Assembly (NCBI GenBank): GCA_003254925.1
Contig: QANZ01029195.1
Location: 158,996 to 222,995, forward strand
Reading direction: 5' to 3'
Length of the DNA stretch: 64,000 bases
Origin: Chamaecrista fasciculata
Lineage: Eukaryota > Streptophyta > Magnoliopsida > Fabales > Fabaceae
Shown: piece after piece, positions 33,418-47,045 of the stretch
How the letters are laid out: every line of letters begins with the position of its first letter
How positions within the stretch are numbered: the stretch's first letter is position 1
Made by a program: the position numbers and the translations under genes
The notes under the pieces: generated by a model
What the model saw: the letters and a program-made list of their open reading frames with translations, nothing else
Databases searched by the model: none
What the model was told of the DNA's origin: nothing

Positions 33418-34515
33418 GAGTAAAATGCACTTTGGTACCCTGTGATTTAGACCGAATCCATTATGGTACTCTGAAAGACAAAATTTGACACTTTAGTACC
33501 CTGAGGTTTGCGTCATTAGCACTTTGGTACCCTGTGATTATTTTCTGTCAAGATTTAACAAAAAGTGGTGATGTGGCTCAATCTTAGCTGTCGATTTCTA
33601 TTACATCTTATCCGTTAGTTTCTATTGCAGCTTAAATCATATTTCACTCCTCAACAAGATTTCTTTTATGCGTTTAGGTCCCTTCTCTTTGGTAAAATAA
33701 ATCAAAACACAACAAACTTAAAGATAAAATATTATAGTTAGATCATTATATTTTGCTATCATAACTTACTGAATAACTTGCATGAAAAAATATAGTTTTA
33801 TCATAATTTCATAAAAAATAATTATTTTAGTAATTTATTAAATTATTTAGGGAAACTAAATATTAATTATTTAATTTGTAAATTAATTAATAGGAATATT
33901 CTTCAAATTATTCAAGTTTACTTTAAGTAGTTGTATATGAATATGGGTAGGACTGAATTGGCATTTATTTTTCATATTTAGGACTGATATGTAATTATCT
34001 CCTTTTTTATATTTTCCAAAATTACATTTTGACCCCAAAAAGTTTTTGTAATTTTTATTTTAGTTCTCAAATATCATGATCTAGGGACTTTTTTTGTAAA
34101 CTTTGAAACTATTTGGGGGCATTCTTTAATTTTTGCAAAAAAATTGTAAAGTTTATCTTCCCGAACCAAGTTTTAGGACTAAACTACATTTATTTTCTAG
34201 ATTTATGACTAATTTGTAATTTTTTTTCTTTTTTCAATATTTTTCATAATTAAATTTTAACCTCAAAATTTTGTTATAATTTTTATTTTAGTCCTCAAAT
34301 ATTATGATCTAGGGACATTTTTGAAATTATTTGGGGGCATTTTGTAATTTTTGCAAAAGTGCTAACAGTTTTCCGTTAAATCTTGATGAAAAAGAACCAC
34401 AGGGTACCAAAGTGCTAACGGCGCAAACCTCAGGGTACCAAAGTGTCAAATTTCTTCTTTCAGGGTACCAAAAAAGATTCGATCCTGACCACATGATACC
34501 AAAGTGCATTTTACC
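33418..34515. mobile_element. Foldback element, family C (Mutator-like), complete, with nested dimeric repeat
   Basis: A 1098-bp element with exact 9-bp duplication taaatttat (33409-33417, 34516-34524). The ends gagtaaaatgcactttggta and its mirror extend over about 150 bp per arm with four or more ggtaccctg-type motifs. The interior (about 33940-34345) is a tandem pair of related units of about 230 bp, the same dimer found at 22235-22690 inside oxidase intron 1. Nothing codes. Confidence 0.88.
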
Positions 34516-34524
34516 TAAATTTAT

Positions 34525-34879
34525 TTATAAGTATTAAAATAATTTAATTTATCTTAAATCATTTCAACTTTCAAGAGCCTCTCAAATCTCAATATCTATA
34601 ATTAGATTTTTTTTATATACCGACTAAATTGATTTACATGTGAAGACACTCGTCTGAAAGACAACTTATTGTAATTTTATTTTTTTTATTTTTGTTTTTA
34701 ACAAAAAAAAGTCCATTTAATCCTCAGAGTGCCGCTTTGTAATTTATGTATCTTTTGGAGATAATATCTTTACAATACTGACTATATATTAAATCAAACA
34801 TGCCTGATCCCATAAAATAACAACAATAATAAAAAAGAGTAGTTTGAGTAATTTATTTCGTCTTTAATTTTAATTGCTT
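34525..34879. other. AT-rich intergenic DNA
   Basis: No feature recognised. Confidence 0.5.
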
Positions 34880-34895
34880 TGTTCCTCACCTAACT

Positions 34896-35210
34896 TTTTT
34901 TTTTTTATGATACAAACAGAAAGCTAGCGAAAAAAAAAGAAGTCCATACCTAGCGAAACTAAGGGTAAGGGAGCCAAAGCAGTAAAATACATAAAAAAGT
35001 CTTTCACCGATAGAGAATGACGCCTGATTGAGAAACCATTAGGGAGAAGGATTCCCAAATCTCTAATCACCGGTTGAATGAGGCCTTTAGAAGATTCCCA
35101 TTTCTTCACCTGGTGAATAATTCCTGGTTTGTTAGAAGCAATAATGACATCATTACCAAGGAAAAACTGATGTGGCATTAAGATATCCCTGCAAACGAGA
35201 AGATTGAATA
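34896..35210 (-). mobile_element. Severely 5'-truncated LINE, 3' end only
   Basis: A 315-bp minus-strand insertion with a T-run (poly-A tail) at about 34896-34906 and an exact 16-bp target duplication tgttcctcacctaact (34880-34895, 35211-35226). The minus strand encodes an RNase H-like tail (NDVIIASNKPGIIHQVKKW, about 35150-35094) as in plant L1-type ORF2 C-termini. It is a dead-on-arrival copy. Confidence 0.85.
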
Positions 35211-35586
35211 TGTTCCTCACCTAACTAAATGTCTTGGATAGACAATCGATCAAATAAAAAAATGAGCTGACCCCATTGTGTTTGTTTACAATCTACAAAT
35301 GAATGCAACTTTAAACCGTTAACCGTTTCGGAACTTATTATGTTGGCCCCATCGTACTTTTATCCTATATATTTTAGATAAATTTTAATTCAGTCCTTCA
35401 TCTAATTTTTTGTTATAAAGTTAGTCTTATATATTTCTAATCTATAATTCTTCACTTTTTTGTCCAAACGATTTAATATGATTATATCTATTCGGTTTCA
35501 AATTCGAATGCGACAAGTTCAAAATTATACATGTTATTTTTTACGAGTTATTTCTCTCTTTAATTGGAACCATCAACAAATAAGAT

Positions 35587-36618
35587 TGTTGGGATAAATT
35601 TTATATAGTTTATTTTAATTGATTAAGCCCTAGAAAATAAAATAAATAAATAAACACGATGTATAAAATAAATATTTATACATTGTGTTTATGATTGGGG
35701 CAAAATTTATACATCGTGTGTCAAGCTGAAGAACATTTCCTATTCAAGCTGCTGAAGCTGCTCTCTATAAAAGCTGAAGAATTCAAATGATGAAGTGGTT
35801 AGACTGTGTGTCAAGCTGATTGCTAAGTGCTAAGTACGAAATCTCTTTGTGAGAACCCTTTGTGGGATTAGTCTTTGTGACATTCACCTTTGTGTGTGAA
35901 CCTATCTCTTTGTGAGAAAACCCCTTCTATATACTTCTTGAAAAGTCTGATTCGTTCGTATACCTCCTAGTGGTAATAGGTTGCCTGCCCTCGGTTGTTG
36001 TGAAACCCTATAGTGGTTATCCGTGAGTGGTTGCACTGTAAGAGGAGTTGCTGTGAGGAACCTGGTTTGTTACCCGTGAGGACTTGTGATTTGGAAAACT
36101 GTAAAAGTGTGAAACCCTAGTGGTGATTCGTGAGTGGTTGAGTGCCAATTGTAATTTGGTTAGTTTGCCCAACAATAATATAAAATCCCTTACTTTGTGT
36201 TTGGGGACTAGACGTAGGTTTAAGAGAAAGTTCTTTGTTGAGGACTAGTACCTTATTCTGAACCAGTATAAATCTGTTGTGTCTTTTTCCTTATCCTTTC
36301 TCCTTTATATTCCGCATTTATCTTTTGAGTTAAGGATTTGTTTTCTTTCATTAGCAATCTGTTTATATATCTGATCTGCTTAAGTATTTGCTTTATCTGA
36401 GTATATCTGTGTTCTTAAGCATACTTATTATTGCTAAGAAGTTTTGTTCTAAAAGAAACTGTTACAAGGATTTGTTTTGAGGAATTTATATTAGAGGGAT
36501 TGTTTTGAGTAACTGTTTTAAGGAACTCTGTTAAAACTTGCTTTTAATTTAGAAAAAGTTTTTAAATACCAATTCACCCCCCCTCTTGGTATATTTTCCT
36601 TGTGCATCCTGACTAACA
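35587..36618 (+). repeat. Left LTR of the SIRE-type element
   Basis: 1032 bp, from tgttgggataaatttt to catcctgactaaca. It is shorter than the right LTR. Confidence 0.92.
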
Positions 36619-36690
36619 AGTGGTATCAGATTAGTGTCTCTATATACATCTGATTTGGTGTAATAGCCTTGAGAAAAGATCCTGAGTCAA

Positions 36691-38600
36691 GATGCAGAAC
36701 AACAATGACAACAGCTATGCTGGTGGCATCTCTATGCACAAGCCTCCTTATTTCAATGGGACTGACTATACCTACTGGAAGAACTGCATGAAGATTTTTG
36801 CTGAATCTATCAATCCTCAAATCTGGCGGATTATCAAAAATGGTCCTATTGAGATTACAAAGAAATAGAACGATAAGATTGTTGAGAAGCATATTGAAGA
36901 ATGGGATGAAAATGACAACAACAGGTATGCACTCAATAGTAGAGCTATTAACTGTATTTATTGTGCTGTGAGTGCAGATGAATTCAAGAAGTTATCAAGA
37001 TGTGAAACTGCCAAAGAAATGTGGGGCAAACTCCAAGTCACATAAGAAGGAACAACCGAGCTGAGGAAGTCTCAAATTGATTCACTCATGAAAGAGTATG
37101 AGAACTTCCAGATGAAGGAAACCGAGAAGATTGATGAGATGTTTGAGAGATTCGGAAAAATCATCAATGACCTGGATTCCTTAGGAGAACGTCTTGAGCA
37201 GGAGAAAATTGTAAGAAAAATTGTGAGGAGCTTATCCTCAATCTGGGAAATCAAGGTGACAGCCCTTCATGAAAGTCAAGTCAGAAGCTGGAGTCAATGA
37301 CCATAGATGATCTCAAAGGAAACTTACTTACATATGAGTCAACCTTCCTAGCTGAGAAAGTACAGAACATCAAGAAGAGTAAAGGGATCGCCCTCAAAGC
37401 CACTGAAAGTGATGATGAAGATGATGCGGAACCCCTTGATGAAGAGGAAATGGTGCTGCTAGCAAGACGCTTTAATAAGTTCTTCAAACCGAGAAGGACA
37501 CAGTTCCTTAGGAAGAATTCTCCGCCAACAAGGAACCCTTCATTTAGAAAAGACAACAACTTCAAGAAAGACAAAGAAGTGATATGCTATGAATGTAAGA
37601 AGCCTGGACATGTAAGACCAGATTGCCCTCTACTCAAAAAGTCGAAATTCAGAAAAAAGAAGGCAATGGTAGCTGAATCCTCATGGGATGATGATGATGA
37701 GGACCTCATGGCCGAGGAAGAAGATCATGAAGACACAGATACAACAAACCTCTGTTTCATGGCTACTGCTGATAACGAGGTAAAATCAAACCTTGATATC
37801 TTTGCTGATTTAAGTAATGATGAGATTGTGTTTGAATCTTATAAACTGCTTGAGTCTTTCTTTATTCAAAAAGAGAAGTTGAAAAATGAAAGAAAAGAAA
37901 AGAATGAGCTAGAGTTGAAAAATAGAGAATTAGAAGAAGAAAATGAGAAGTTGAAAAGTGAATATGAAGCTATGAGAGAAGAATGTGAGAAGTTGAAGAA
38001 AGAAAAAGAAGAAGAAGTTGAAGAGATGAGAAAAGAAAATATTATTCTTGAGAAAAAAAATATGAGTCTTATAGAAGAGAGAGAAAAGGCAAAGCTTGCT
38101 TAAGAAAAGAGCCAAGAAGATGATGAGAAGTTAAACAAGGAGAATGAGTTCCTTAAGAACCAGAACAGAGTTCTAAGGAAGGATCTTGAGAACTTTGTTG
38201 GAGGAAGAAAGAAGTTAGATCTTATGCTCGGCTCCCAAAACTGCTTTTATGATAAGGCAGGTGTCGGCTATGATGGGTCTAATGATGATCCACATGATAA
38301 GAAAAAGAAGGTAGCTAAACCTTTTGTAAAGGAAGGAACTGTATGTGATGATGACCAAGCTGAGAGTTCCTCAGGAAGAAAAGCTCCTAACAGAAAGAAA
38401 AAGGCATCCAGACCTTTTGTGAACAAAACATGTTACAAGTGCAGGAACAGAGGCCATCTGGCTTATGTCTGTGGCACTCAGAATAACAGAAGCAAGATCA
38501 GGAATCATTTCCTGGTTACTAAGCAAGTCTGGGTTCCTAAGGGATCCTTGAAAGGAACTAATGCTGTAAGTACCCAAGGAGTTGTGGGTACCTGAACAAT
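36691..38600 (+). mobile_element. gag region of the SIRE-type element
   Basis: It encodes a Copia-type gag with the N-terminal KPPYFNGTDYTYWK motif and zinc knuckles (CYECKKPGHVRPDC and CYKCRNRGHLAYVC), separated by a long Glu/Lys-rich coiled-coil stretch. It is part of a fossil element and not a host gene. Confidence 0.88.
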
Positions 38601-41600
38601 TTTCATTATTTCTGTAGGTGTGCCTGAGGACCATTGCAAGGAAAGGCAAGTGGTTCCTGGACTCCGGGTGTTCAAGACACATGATAGGGAACCTGAAGAA
38701 TTTCCAGTCCATTACCATGAAGGACTTAGGAAAAGTGACCTTTGGTGACAACAAGAAAAGAAGAATCATTGGCATTGGTAAAGTGCAGATTTCATCCACT
38801 TTATCAATTGATGAAGTATATCTTGTTGATGGTCTTAAGCATAATCTGCTAAGCATAAGTCAACTATGTGACAAGGGACATAAAGTTGTATTCAATTCAA
38901 CCAAGTGCACTATCTTTGAGAAAGGAAGTGACAAGACCTTGTTTGAAGGAAGCAAAAAGGAGAATATCTACATCATAACCTCTGCTGAAGCAAATCTCTC
39001 CTCACATCATTGCCTATCCTCTACAATGGATTAAACATGGCTATGACACAGAAGATTGGGACATGCTGGCATGGGAAAAATATCTAAGCTATCAAAAGGA
39101 AACCTGGTGAATGGCTTGCCCAAGCTGAATTATGTCAGAGATCAAGTTTGTGAAGCTTGTCAACACAGGAAGTAGATAAGGAGTTCCTTTAAGCAGAAAG
39201 CACATGTATCAACTTCAAGGCCTCTACAACTCATACATATGGACCTCTTCGGACCAATGAGAACTAAAAGCATTGGTGGCAAATCATATGTCTATGTGCT
39301 GGTAGATGATTACTCCAGGTACACATGGGTTTATTTCCTAGCTAACAAGAGTGATTGTTTTGACTCCTTCAAGACCTTCTGTTTACAAGTTCACAATGAG
39401 AAAGGGTACCCGATTACAAGCATAAGGAGTGATCATGGTAGAGAGTTTGAAAATGCAAAGTTCCAAGAGTTCTGTGAAGAACATGGAATTACACATAATT
39501 TCTCTGCACCAAGAACTCCTCAACAGAATGGAGTAGCTGAAAGGAAGAACAGATCCTTACTAAAAATGGCAAGGACTATGCTATGTGAAAATGATGTGGC
39601 CAAGAACCTCTGGGCAGAAGCAGTGAGTACAGCTGCTTATATCATCAACCGTTGCATCATAAGGCCAATATTGAACAAGACTCCATACGAGTTATGGAAA
39701 GGAAGAAAGCCAAACATTGGTTACTTTCATGCATTTGGGTGTAAATGCTACATTCTCATCAACAACAAGGAAGACATTGGAAAGCTAGATTCAAGAACTC
39801 ATGAAGGAATATTTGTGGGATATTCCACCTCAAGCAAAGCTTATCGAGTATACAACAAGGCAAAGAGAACCATTGAAGAATCTATGTACGTTGTGTTCGA
39901 TGAAACAATTCCTGGTGTTCAGAAGAAAGCAAATCAGGAAGATGAGGAAGAGTTAGATTCTGAAATAATTCCTGATGCTCAGATTGATCAGGAACCGAGC
40001 AAGGAACAGTCTCAAGAAGCTGATAAGATTAATGATCCTTCTATATCTCTTGATACTAACCTTGATGCAGGTACTGCTCCTCAAGAAGCTAATCAAGGAG
40101 AAACTTTTGAAGTGAGAAAAATACCACGTGAATGGAAAGGCTCAAGGAACTATCCACAACAGTTCCTTATAGGATACCTGAACGATGGAGTGAGAACACG
40201 CTCAAACAGAAGTATAAATCATATGGCGTTTGTTTCTCAAGTTGAACTCAAAGCCATCAAGGAAGCCTTGACAGATGACTCCTGGATCATTGCTATGCAA
40301 GAGGAGTTGAACCAGTTTGAAAGAAATGAAGTATGGACCCTAGTACCAGCTCCTAAGGACCAGTCAGTCATAGAAACAAAATGGGTCTTCAGGAACAAAC
40401 TGGATGAGCAAGGAAATGTGGTAAGGAACAAAACAAGGTTTGTTGCGCAAGGTTATTCACAAGTTGAAGGTATTGATTATGATGAGACGTTTGCTCATGT
40501 TGCTAGACTAGAATCCATTCGTATGCTGCTTGCATTTGCATGTTATAAAGATTTCAAGCTATATCAAATGGATGTGAAAAGTGCATTTTTTAATGGATAT
40601 ATTAATGAGCTAGTATATGTGAATCAACCCCCTAGTTTTGAAAATGCTGATAAGCCTAATCATGTTTATAAACTGCATAAAGCTCTATATGGTTTGAAAC
40701 AAGCTCCTCGAGCTTGGTATGACAGGCTAAGTGGATTCCTTACAGATCAGGGATTCCTTAAAGGAACTACTGATACGACCTTGTTTGTGAAGAACAGTAA
40801 AGATGATATCTTGATAGTTCAGATTTATGTTGATGATATTATTTTTGGTTCTACCAATGAGTCTCTATGCAAGGAATTTTCACAAGTTATGACCAATGAG
40901 TTTGAGATGAGCATGATGGGAGAAATGAGTTTCTTCCTTGGTCTTCAAGTAAAGCAAAGCAAAGAAGGCATATTCATATCTCAGACAAAGTACACCAAGG
41001 AACTCCTGAAGAAATATGGAATGACAACTACTAAAGAATCATCTACTCCTATGAGTTCCTCAATCAAACTCGATAGAGATCCTCAAGGTAAAAGTGTAGA
41101 TCAAAAGGTATATCGAGGTATGATTGGTTCTTTGTTGTATTTTACTGCAAGTAGACTAGATATTATGTTCTCTGTGTGCTTATGTGCAAGATTCCAAAGT
41201 GATCCTAAGGAATCTCATCTAACAGTTGTGAAGAGAATTCTTAAGTACCTTGCAGGAACTGAGAAATATGGCTTATGGTATCCAAAGGAGAATAACTGTG
41301 ATCTATTGGGTTATTCTGATGCTGACTTTGTTGGATGTAAGCTGGACAGGAAGAGTACCTCAGGAACTTGTCAGTTCCTTGGACATTGTTTGATATCCTG
41401 GTTTAGTAAGAAACAAACATCAGTTGCATTATCAACAGCTGAAGCTGAATACATCTCTGCTGGAAGTTGCTGTGCACAAATCCTATGGATGATACAACAA
41501 CTCAGAGATTTTGGTCTAAATTTTGAGAAGGTTCCTATCAAGTGTGACAACACAAGCTCTATCAATATTTCAAGGAATCCTGTACAACATTCAAAGACCA

Positions 41601-41770
41601 AACACATTGAGATCAGAAATCATTTCCTAAGAGATCATGTTCTCAAGGTAAACATTGAGCTAGAATTCGTTCCTACTGAAAATTAATTGGCAGACATATT
41701 GACAAAACCTTTGCCAAATGAAAGCTTCTTCAGAATAAGAAGAGAGCTAGGAATGCTGGAAGACATCTGA
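38600..41770 (+). mobile_element. pol region of the SIRE-type element
   Basis: In order: protease (WFLDSGCSRHMIG), integrase (GRKP and HGITHNFSAPRTPQQNGVAE motifs), reverse transcriptase (KSAFFNG and the YVDD box near 40826) and RNase H (YSDADFVGC...STAEAEYI). The order integrase before reverse transcriptase identifies Ty1-Copia. Degraded. Confidence 0.9.
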
Positions 41771-42275
41771 AAACAGTTCCTTATAAGAACTGTGTGCTCA
41801 ATAACGGTGTATTCATTTAAATTTTGCTTGTTTAATTTTTGCTTGTATGTGTGATATTTTATTTTATGACAATGTGTGCTGAATTTATTTTTAATATGCA
41901 TGTGTGATATTTAATTAATTCATGATATATATGTGTGATTGTGTGATTTTATTTTTGAGATGATTGTATGTGATTTCATTTTTTAATTTGTGTGATTATC
42001 ATAGATTGCTTGTGATATGTTTTTCCTTTACACATCATAACTCATCCGCATGTCTCGCACGTTTTCCCATACTATCTCATTAGCGCATTTAAAACGATTT
42101 TAAAAAGGAATTAACCGCTGTTTTTATTTCCCTCCTCAATCAAATTTTTCAAATTTCAAATCTTTCCTCTTTTATATCCCTTTGCATTCATTCGACATTT
42201 ATTCACTCTCTTTTCCACAAACCGCTATCGACATTCATCTCTAAACCAAACCCTAAGACCTCCAAGAACTCATCA
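41771..42275 (+). other. Spacer between pol and the downstream region of the SIRE-type element
   Basis: AT-rich and non-coding, with repeated tgtgtgatt-like motifs (about 41850-41990) and then a CT-rich leader-like stretch before the next coding region. Such spacers are usual in SIRE elements. Confidence 0.6.
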
Positions 42276-43967
42276 ATGGCACCCAAGAGAAAGACTCATG
42301 AACCCGCAACCACTGAAACAGCCTCGAAGGAAGAATCCAAGAAAAAGATTTTCAGAGGATCTGGAAAAAGTCGTTACAGTACGATCTTCAAGTCGAAGAA
42401 ACTGCTGCCTACACGAACAATCGATCTAGAATTCTTTCAGAGTATCAAGATGAAATGCTTTGACATTCTAAGAGCATCTGGGTTGGGATGTTTAATTGAC
42501 ATGGATGAAGTCGTTTATCCAACCATTGTCAAGGAGTTCTTTGCAAATCTAACCTTCAAGGAAAAAGGACTAAAAGGAGAAATGTTTCTGCGCGAAATCA
42601 AATGTGATATTAATAAGAAGCTGATCGCGAAAGTTCTGGGTTTTGGAGATTACAAAGAAACTGTGAAGATTTTTGAAAGTAGCAAAATCAAATATAAGGG
42701 TTTCAGAAAGAAGGCTACGATCAAAATGCTGACAGAGAAAAGCATCGATACTATTCATGTTGATGATCTTGATGATGAGACAAGAGTTATGCATCATGCC
42801 ACACAGCTCCTAGTTCCCAAAGTCTACAAGAAGAACTCTCCGAATAACCGTGAGATTTTCTATCTTTGGTGCATTAAGAATAATCTTGTGTGAGATGTGC
42901 CTTTCATTATTTTGTCTCACATGAAAGCCTTTATTGCTGGACAAACATTGGATATTCCCTACGGTATGCTTATCACCCGTATTGCCAGGCACATGAAAGT
43001 TGATTTATCTGATGAAATTCCTGAAGAGGCATCCTCGCAAGGAAGCTACTGGAGAAGTCTATTGAACTACCTAGGAATTCCTATTCCTGGTGAACAAGGA
43101 GTAGCAGAAGAAGAAGTTGAGACTCTGGATGATGAACCTCCTACCAAGCGACAAAAGAAGAAGAAAGCTGAGAGAGGAAAAGGGAAAGATAAGATGGCCA
43201 CTCCAAAGAAGTCATCTCTTAAAGGGAAAGAAAAGGCAATCACTCTTGCTCCATCCGAAGAAGACTTTGACGACGAAGAAGAAGAAGAAGAAGAAGAAGA
43301 AGAAGAAGAAGAAACACCTGAGCCTAAAGCTGAAGTGTCTGATGATTCTGAAGATGCTGAGGAAGATGATTTAGGAACTCTTGAACCAGAGGACCATGAG
43401 TCTTCATCTACTGAGAATGATGAAGTCTCTAAGGAAACAAATAATACTGAGTCACAGGACCCCTCTAAGGAACACGTTCAGGATCTTATTCATCCTCCCG
43501 CTGATAATTGAGAAGAAGTTCCTCCTTTTGCAGTCGACATAGCAGTTCCTAACACCACTCCTCATGTCTCTCTTGCTCTCAATGATACTAATGCCATCCT
43601 TGCTGATATAAAAGTTAAGTTTGATGCTATGTGTGATAGGATGACTATTGTCAACCATATGCTCACCAACATAAATGAACAGCTCGTTATCTTAACCAAA
43701 TCCTCTCAAGACTCTCACAACAAGGCAATGAAGAATAGTCAAGATGAAGCCAAGCGAGCTACCACCATGGAGAAGACCGTGAAGAAGATTGTTGATCTGG
43801 TTTCTTCACCCATCACTATCAAGTTTCAACCTCCTCCTACAACTGGTTATTACAATCCACAACCGTCACCACCTCGTGGCTCCACAACCCAAGCTTCACC
43901 ATCTACAGCCCAAGTCTTACCAACCTATGGCTACCCATTACAAACCATCCGACCTCGACCACAATAA
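42276..43967 (+). mobile_element. Additional (envelope-like) coding region of the SIRE-type element
   Basis: It opens with MAPKRKTHEPATTETASKEE and carries a conserved globular part (DLEFFQSIKMKCFDILRASG), an acidic Asp/Glu-rich tract and a Pro-rich end. In SIRE-lineage elements a coding region in this position has been called envelope-like; its role is unproven. It is interrupted and a fossil. Confidence 0.75.
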
Positions 43968-44756
43968 GCATCCATCCATCCATCTTCTATCCATAAACCA
44001 TCCTCACTCATAATCCATCCTTAACATCATTCCTCATACATTTCATTTCATGTTTTTCATGTTTTCTGTTTTTAGTTTGTTTAAATTTCATTTTGGGATG
44101 ACTGTATCGGATAATATTTTAAGTTTATGCTCTGAACCTTGGTTTTAATGTTCTAGGTATTTGAGAGCCCTTAGGCTCCTTATGTTATGAATGTTTTAGT
44201 TTTATATCTCTCCTGCGAATTATGCCTATACCTGCTCTGTGCTAATGCCTCCTTCAGGAACCCTTTTTGATCATGTCAAAAGGGGGAGAAAGATTAAGAA
44301 CCAAGTTTGCTATTTGTTTCTCTAAGTGAGAAAGGATCAAGTCTGATATGATTAAATATGCATTATATATTTTTTTTATCTTTTATGCTCTGATCCTATA
44401 TGTTTTGAACTGATCCTGATAGTTATTCCTGATATATGCATACTCTGTATAGATATATGTTTTTTGTACTTATATGCTCTAACAGTGTTTTTATTATATA
44501 TGCTATGTACATATTCTTTGATAGTTCTTTATATGTGTGCATATTTTGTTTTTGATAGGGGGAGCAATCCTCAAGTTTTATCACATAGGATTAGTTTATA
44601 GGACTTCAATATAGAACTTTTTCATAGGACTAGTTTCAAGAAACTCTGTTTTTGATTCCTTTTATTTGTTTTTGTTTTGGGCTCTGATTCCTAAAGACCT
44701 CAACCTTTTGATATGCAAACTTGTTCGAATTTTTGCCATTATCAAAAAGGGGAGAT

Positions 44757-46389
44757 TGTTGGGATAAATTTTGTATAGTTTATTTTAATTGATTAAGCGC
44801 TAGAAAATAAAATAAATAAATAAACACGATGTATAAATATTTATTAAATATATGTGTTTTGATAATTTCCAAAAATTCTTTAATTGGTACATATATTAAT
44901 ATTGGTTTTCACGATGTATTTTTATTATAAGATAGTTTTAATTTGAAAAATCATTTATGTCTCGGATTATTGCTTTAATTATTACGACATAATTAAGAGA
45001 TCATGATTGATTAAAATCAGAATTACATTAATGTATAATCAGTAATTATGTGTTAATCTATCTCAAGAAGGAAAGAAATCTGGGAATTGTTCTTGTTCCT
45101 TAATTATCGCTATGATTGAAGGAACTGTTTAGGAAACTTTCTAAGTTTTGCTATGATCTTTATATCTGATTTATTTCAAGTGAAAAACGTGCCTAATTGC
45201 AATAACTTTGTGTTATACATATTGGGAAAGTCTAAACTGACCATTGAGATTATTTTTAATGATAAATCTATTTTTGGAAAAATTTCTGCTAATTGCTCCT
45301 ATTCCGCAGGTCAAGGAACTATCTTAAGGAAAGTTTTCAAACTTTCATATTCTGACCATGCTGATTAAAGCTCAACGTCTTTATGTCATTATTATCATAT
45401 GAGCTACATGAAAATTCAGTCAAGACTCTAAAGAAGGCTAAAGACAAATCAAATATGTTGAAGATACTATTGTTCCTAGCCGTTAGAGTATTCAAAGCTG
45501 AAGAACATTTCTTATTCAAGCTGCTGAAGCTGCTCTCTATAAAAGCTGAAGAATTCAAATGATGAAGTGGTTAGACTATGTGTCAAGCTGATTGCTAAGT
45601 GCTAAGTGCGAAATCTCTTTGTAAGAACCCTTTGTGGGATTAGTCTTTGTGACATTCACCTTTGTGTGTGAACCTTTCTCTTTGTGAGAAAACCCCTTCT
45701 ATATACTTCTTGAAAAATCTGATTCGTTCGTATACCTCCTAATGGTAATAGGTTGCCTGCCCTCGGTTGTTGTGAAACCCTATAGTGGTTATCCGTGAGT
45801 GGTTGCACTGTAAGAGGAGTTGCTGTGAGGAACCTGGTTTGTTACCCGTGAGGACTTGTGATTTGGAAAACTGTAAAAGTGTGAAACCCTAGTGGTGATC
45901 CATGAGTGGTTGAGTGCCAATTGTAATTTGGTTAGTTTGCCCAGCAATAATATAAAATCCCTTACTTTGTGTTTGGGGACTGGACGTAGGTTTAAGAGAA
46001 AGTTCTTTGTTGATGACTAGTACCTTATTCTAAACCAGTATAAATCTGCTGTGTCTTTTTCCTTATCCTTTCTCCTTTATATTCTGCATTTATCTTTTGA
46101 GTTAAGGATTAGTTTTCTTTCCTTAGCAATCTGTTTATATATCTGATCTGCTTAAGTATTTGATTTATCTGAGTATATCTGTGTTCTTAATCATACTTAT
46201 TATTGCTAAGAAGTTTTGTTCTGAAAGAAACTATTACAAGGAATTGTTCTGAGGAATTTATATTAGAGGGATTGTTTTGAGTAACTGTTTTAAGGAACTC
46301 TGTTAAAACTTGCTTTTAACTTAGAAAAAGTTTTTAAATACCAATTCGCTCCCCTCTTGGTATATTTTCCTTGTGCATCCTGACTAACA
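44757..46389 (+). repeat. Right LTR of the SIRE-type element
   Basis: 1633 bp, TG...CA, longer than the left copy. Between 43968 and 44757 the element has its 3' untranslated part and purine tract. Confidence 0.92.
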
Positions 46390-47045
46390 AAGATTAAACC
46401 AAGTCTCGTAAGTGAGTAATTTATTTCACTGTCAAACATGTAAAGTTGGTCATATCTCTTTCTCATTAATTTCAAGTCTAAATGTAATAAGATGTTTGGA
46501 GATACAAGTTATTCATTGTTCTACCATGTTGGAACCATTAGTAAATGAAGTCAAATCAAATATGAAAGTGAATTTGAGACCAATTTTTTATAATTTTTCA
46601 CTTTTTGGTTCCAAATCCACCTTTGACCCTAATTCGACCTCATTTGATGATGGTTTCAATTGGTATAAAAAATACTCGTCAATAGTAACTTGTAGGATTG
46701 AAGTTTGAACTTGTCGTATTTGGAGTTGAAACAAGATAAATATGAGCAAATTGCCTAGTTTGAGTGTAAAATGAGTAATTTACTTTTGGGGCTCGATTTG
46801 AACTTATTCACTAACCTCTAAGTTAGACAGAAAAATAACTCGTCAAAAGTACCATGTAACTTTGAACTTGTCATATTCAAACCTAAAAAGAGATAAATAT
46901 GACCATATGTAATCTTTATGACCAAAAAAGTGCAAAATTATAGAAATAAGTAAGACTAACTTTGCAACAAAAAATAAAAATAAAAGTTGGATTGAAATTC
47001 ATCCTAAACATATAGGACTAAAAGTATAGTTTGACCTATTATATT

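Larger units (their letters stand above)
35587..46389 (+). mobile_element. SIRE/Maximus-type Ty1-Copia LTR retrotransposon, degraded
   Basis: A 10.8-kb element with 5-bp target duplication aagat (35582-35586, 46390-46394) and TG...CA long terminal repeats. The primer-binding site tggtatcaga follows the left repeat at 36621. A purine tract (aaaaaggggaga) precedes the right repeat. The order is gag, then protease-integrase-reverse transcriptase-RNase H, then an extra downstream coding region, which is typical of the SIRE lineage. The two terminal repeats differ at roughly 3% of shared sites, suggesting an age of the order of one million years under usual plant rates. Internal frames are interrupted in roughly eight to ten places; it is a fossil. 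Confidence 0.93.
35345..47036. mobile_element. Foldback element, family A (Mutator-like), split by an LTR element
   Basis: The left part 35345-35586 and right part 46395-47036 together make an element of about 0.88 kb. The outer ends (tcgtacttttatcctatata and the mirror tataggactaaaagtatagt) are inverted. The outermost flanks tattatgtt (35336-35344) and tattatatt (47037-47045) agree at 8 of 9 bases, an aged 9-bp duplication. The SIRE-type element lies between, with its own 5-bp duplication, so family A inserted first. Confidence 0.8.

Noticed and set aside
42276-43967. Candidate host gene or true viral envelope gene
   Set aside because: It lies between pol and the right LTR of the SIRE-type element in the position usual for that lineage; nothing shows a functional envelope.
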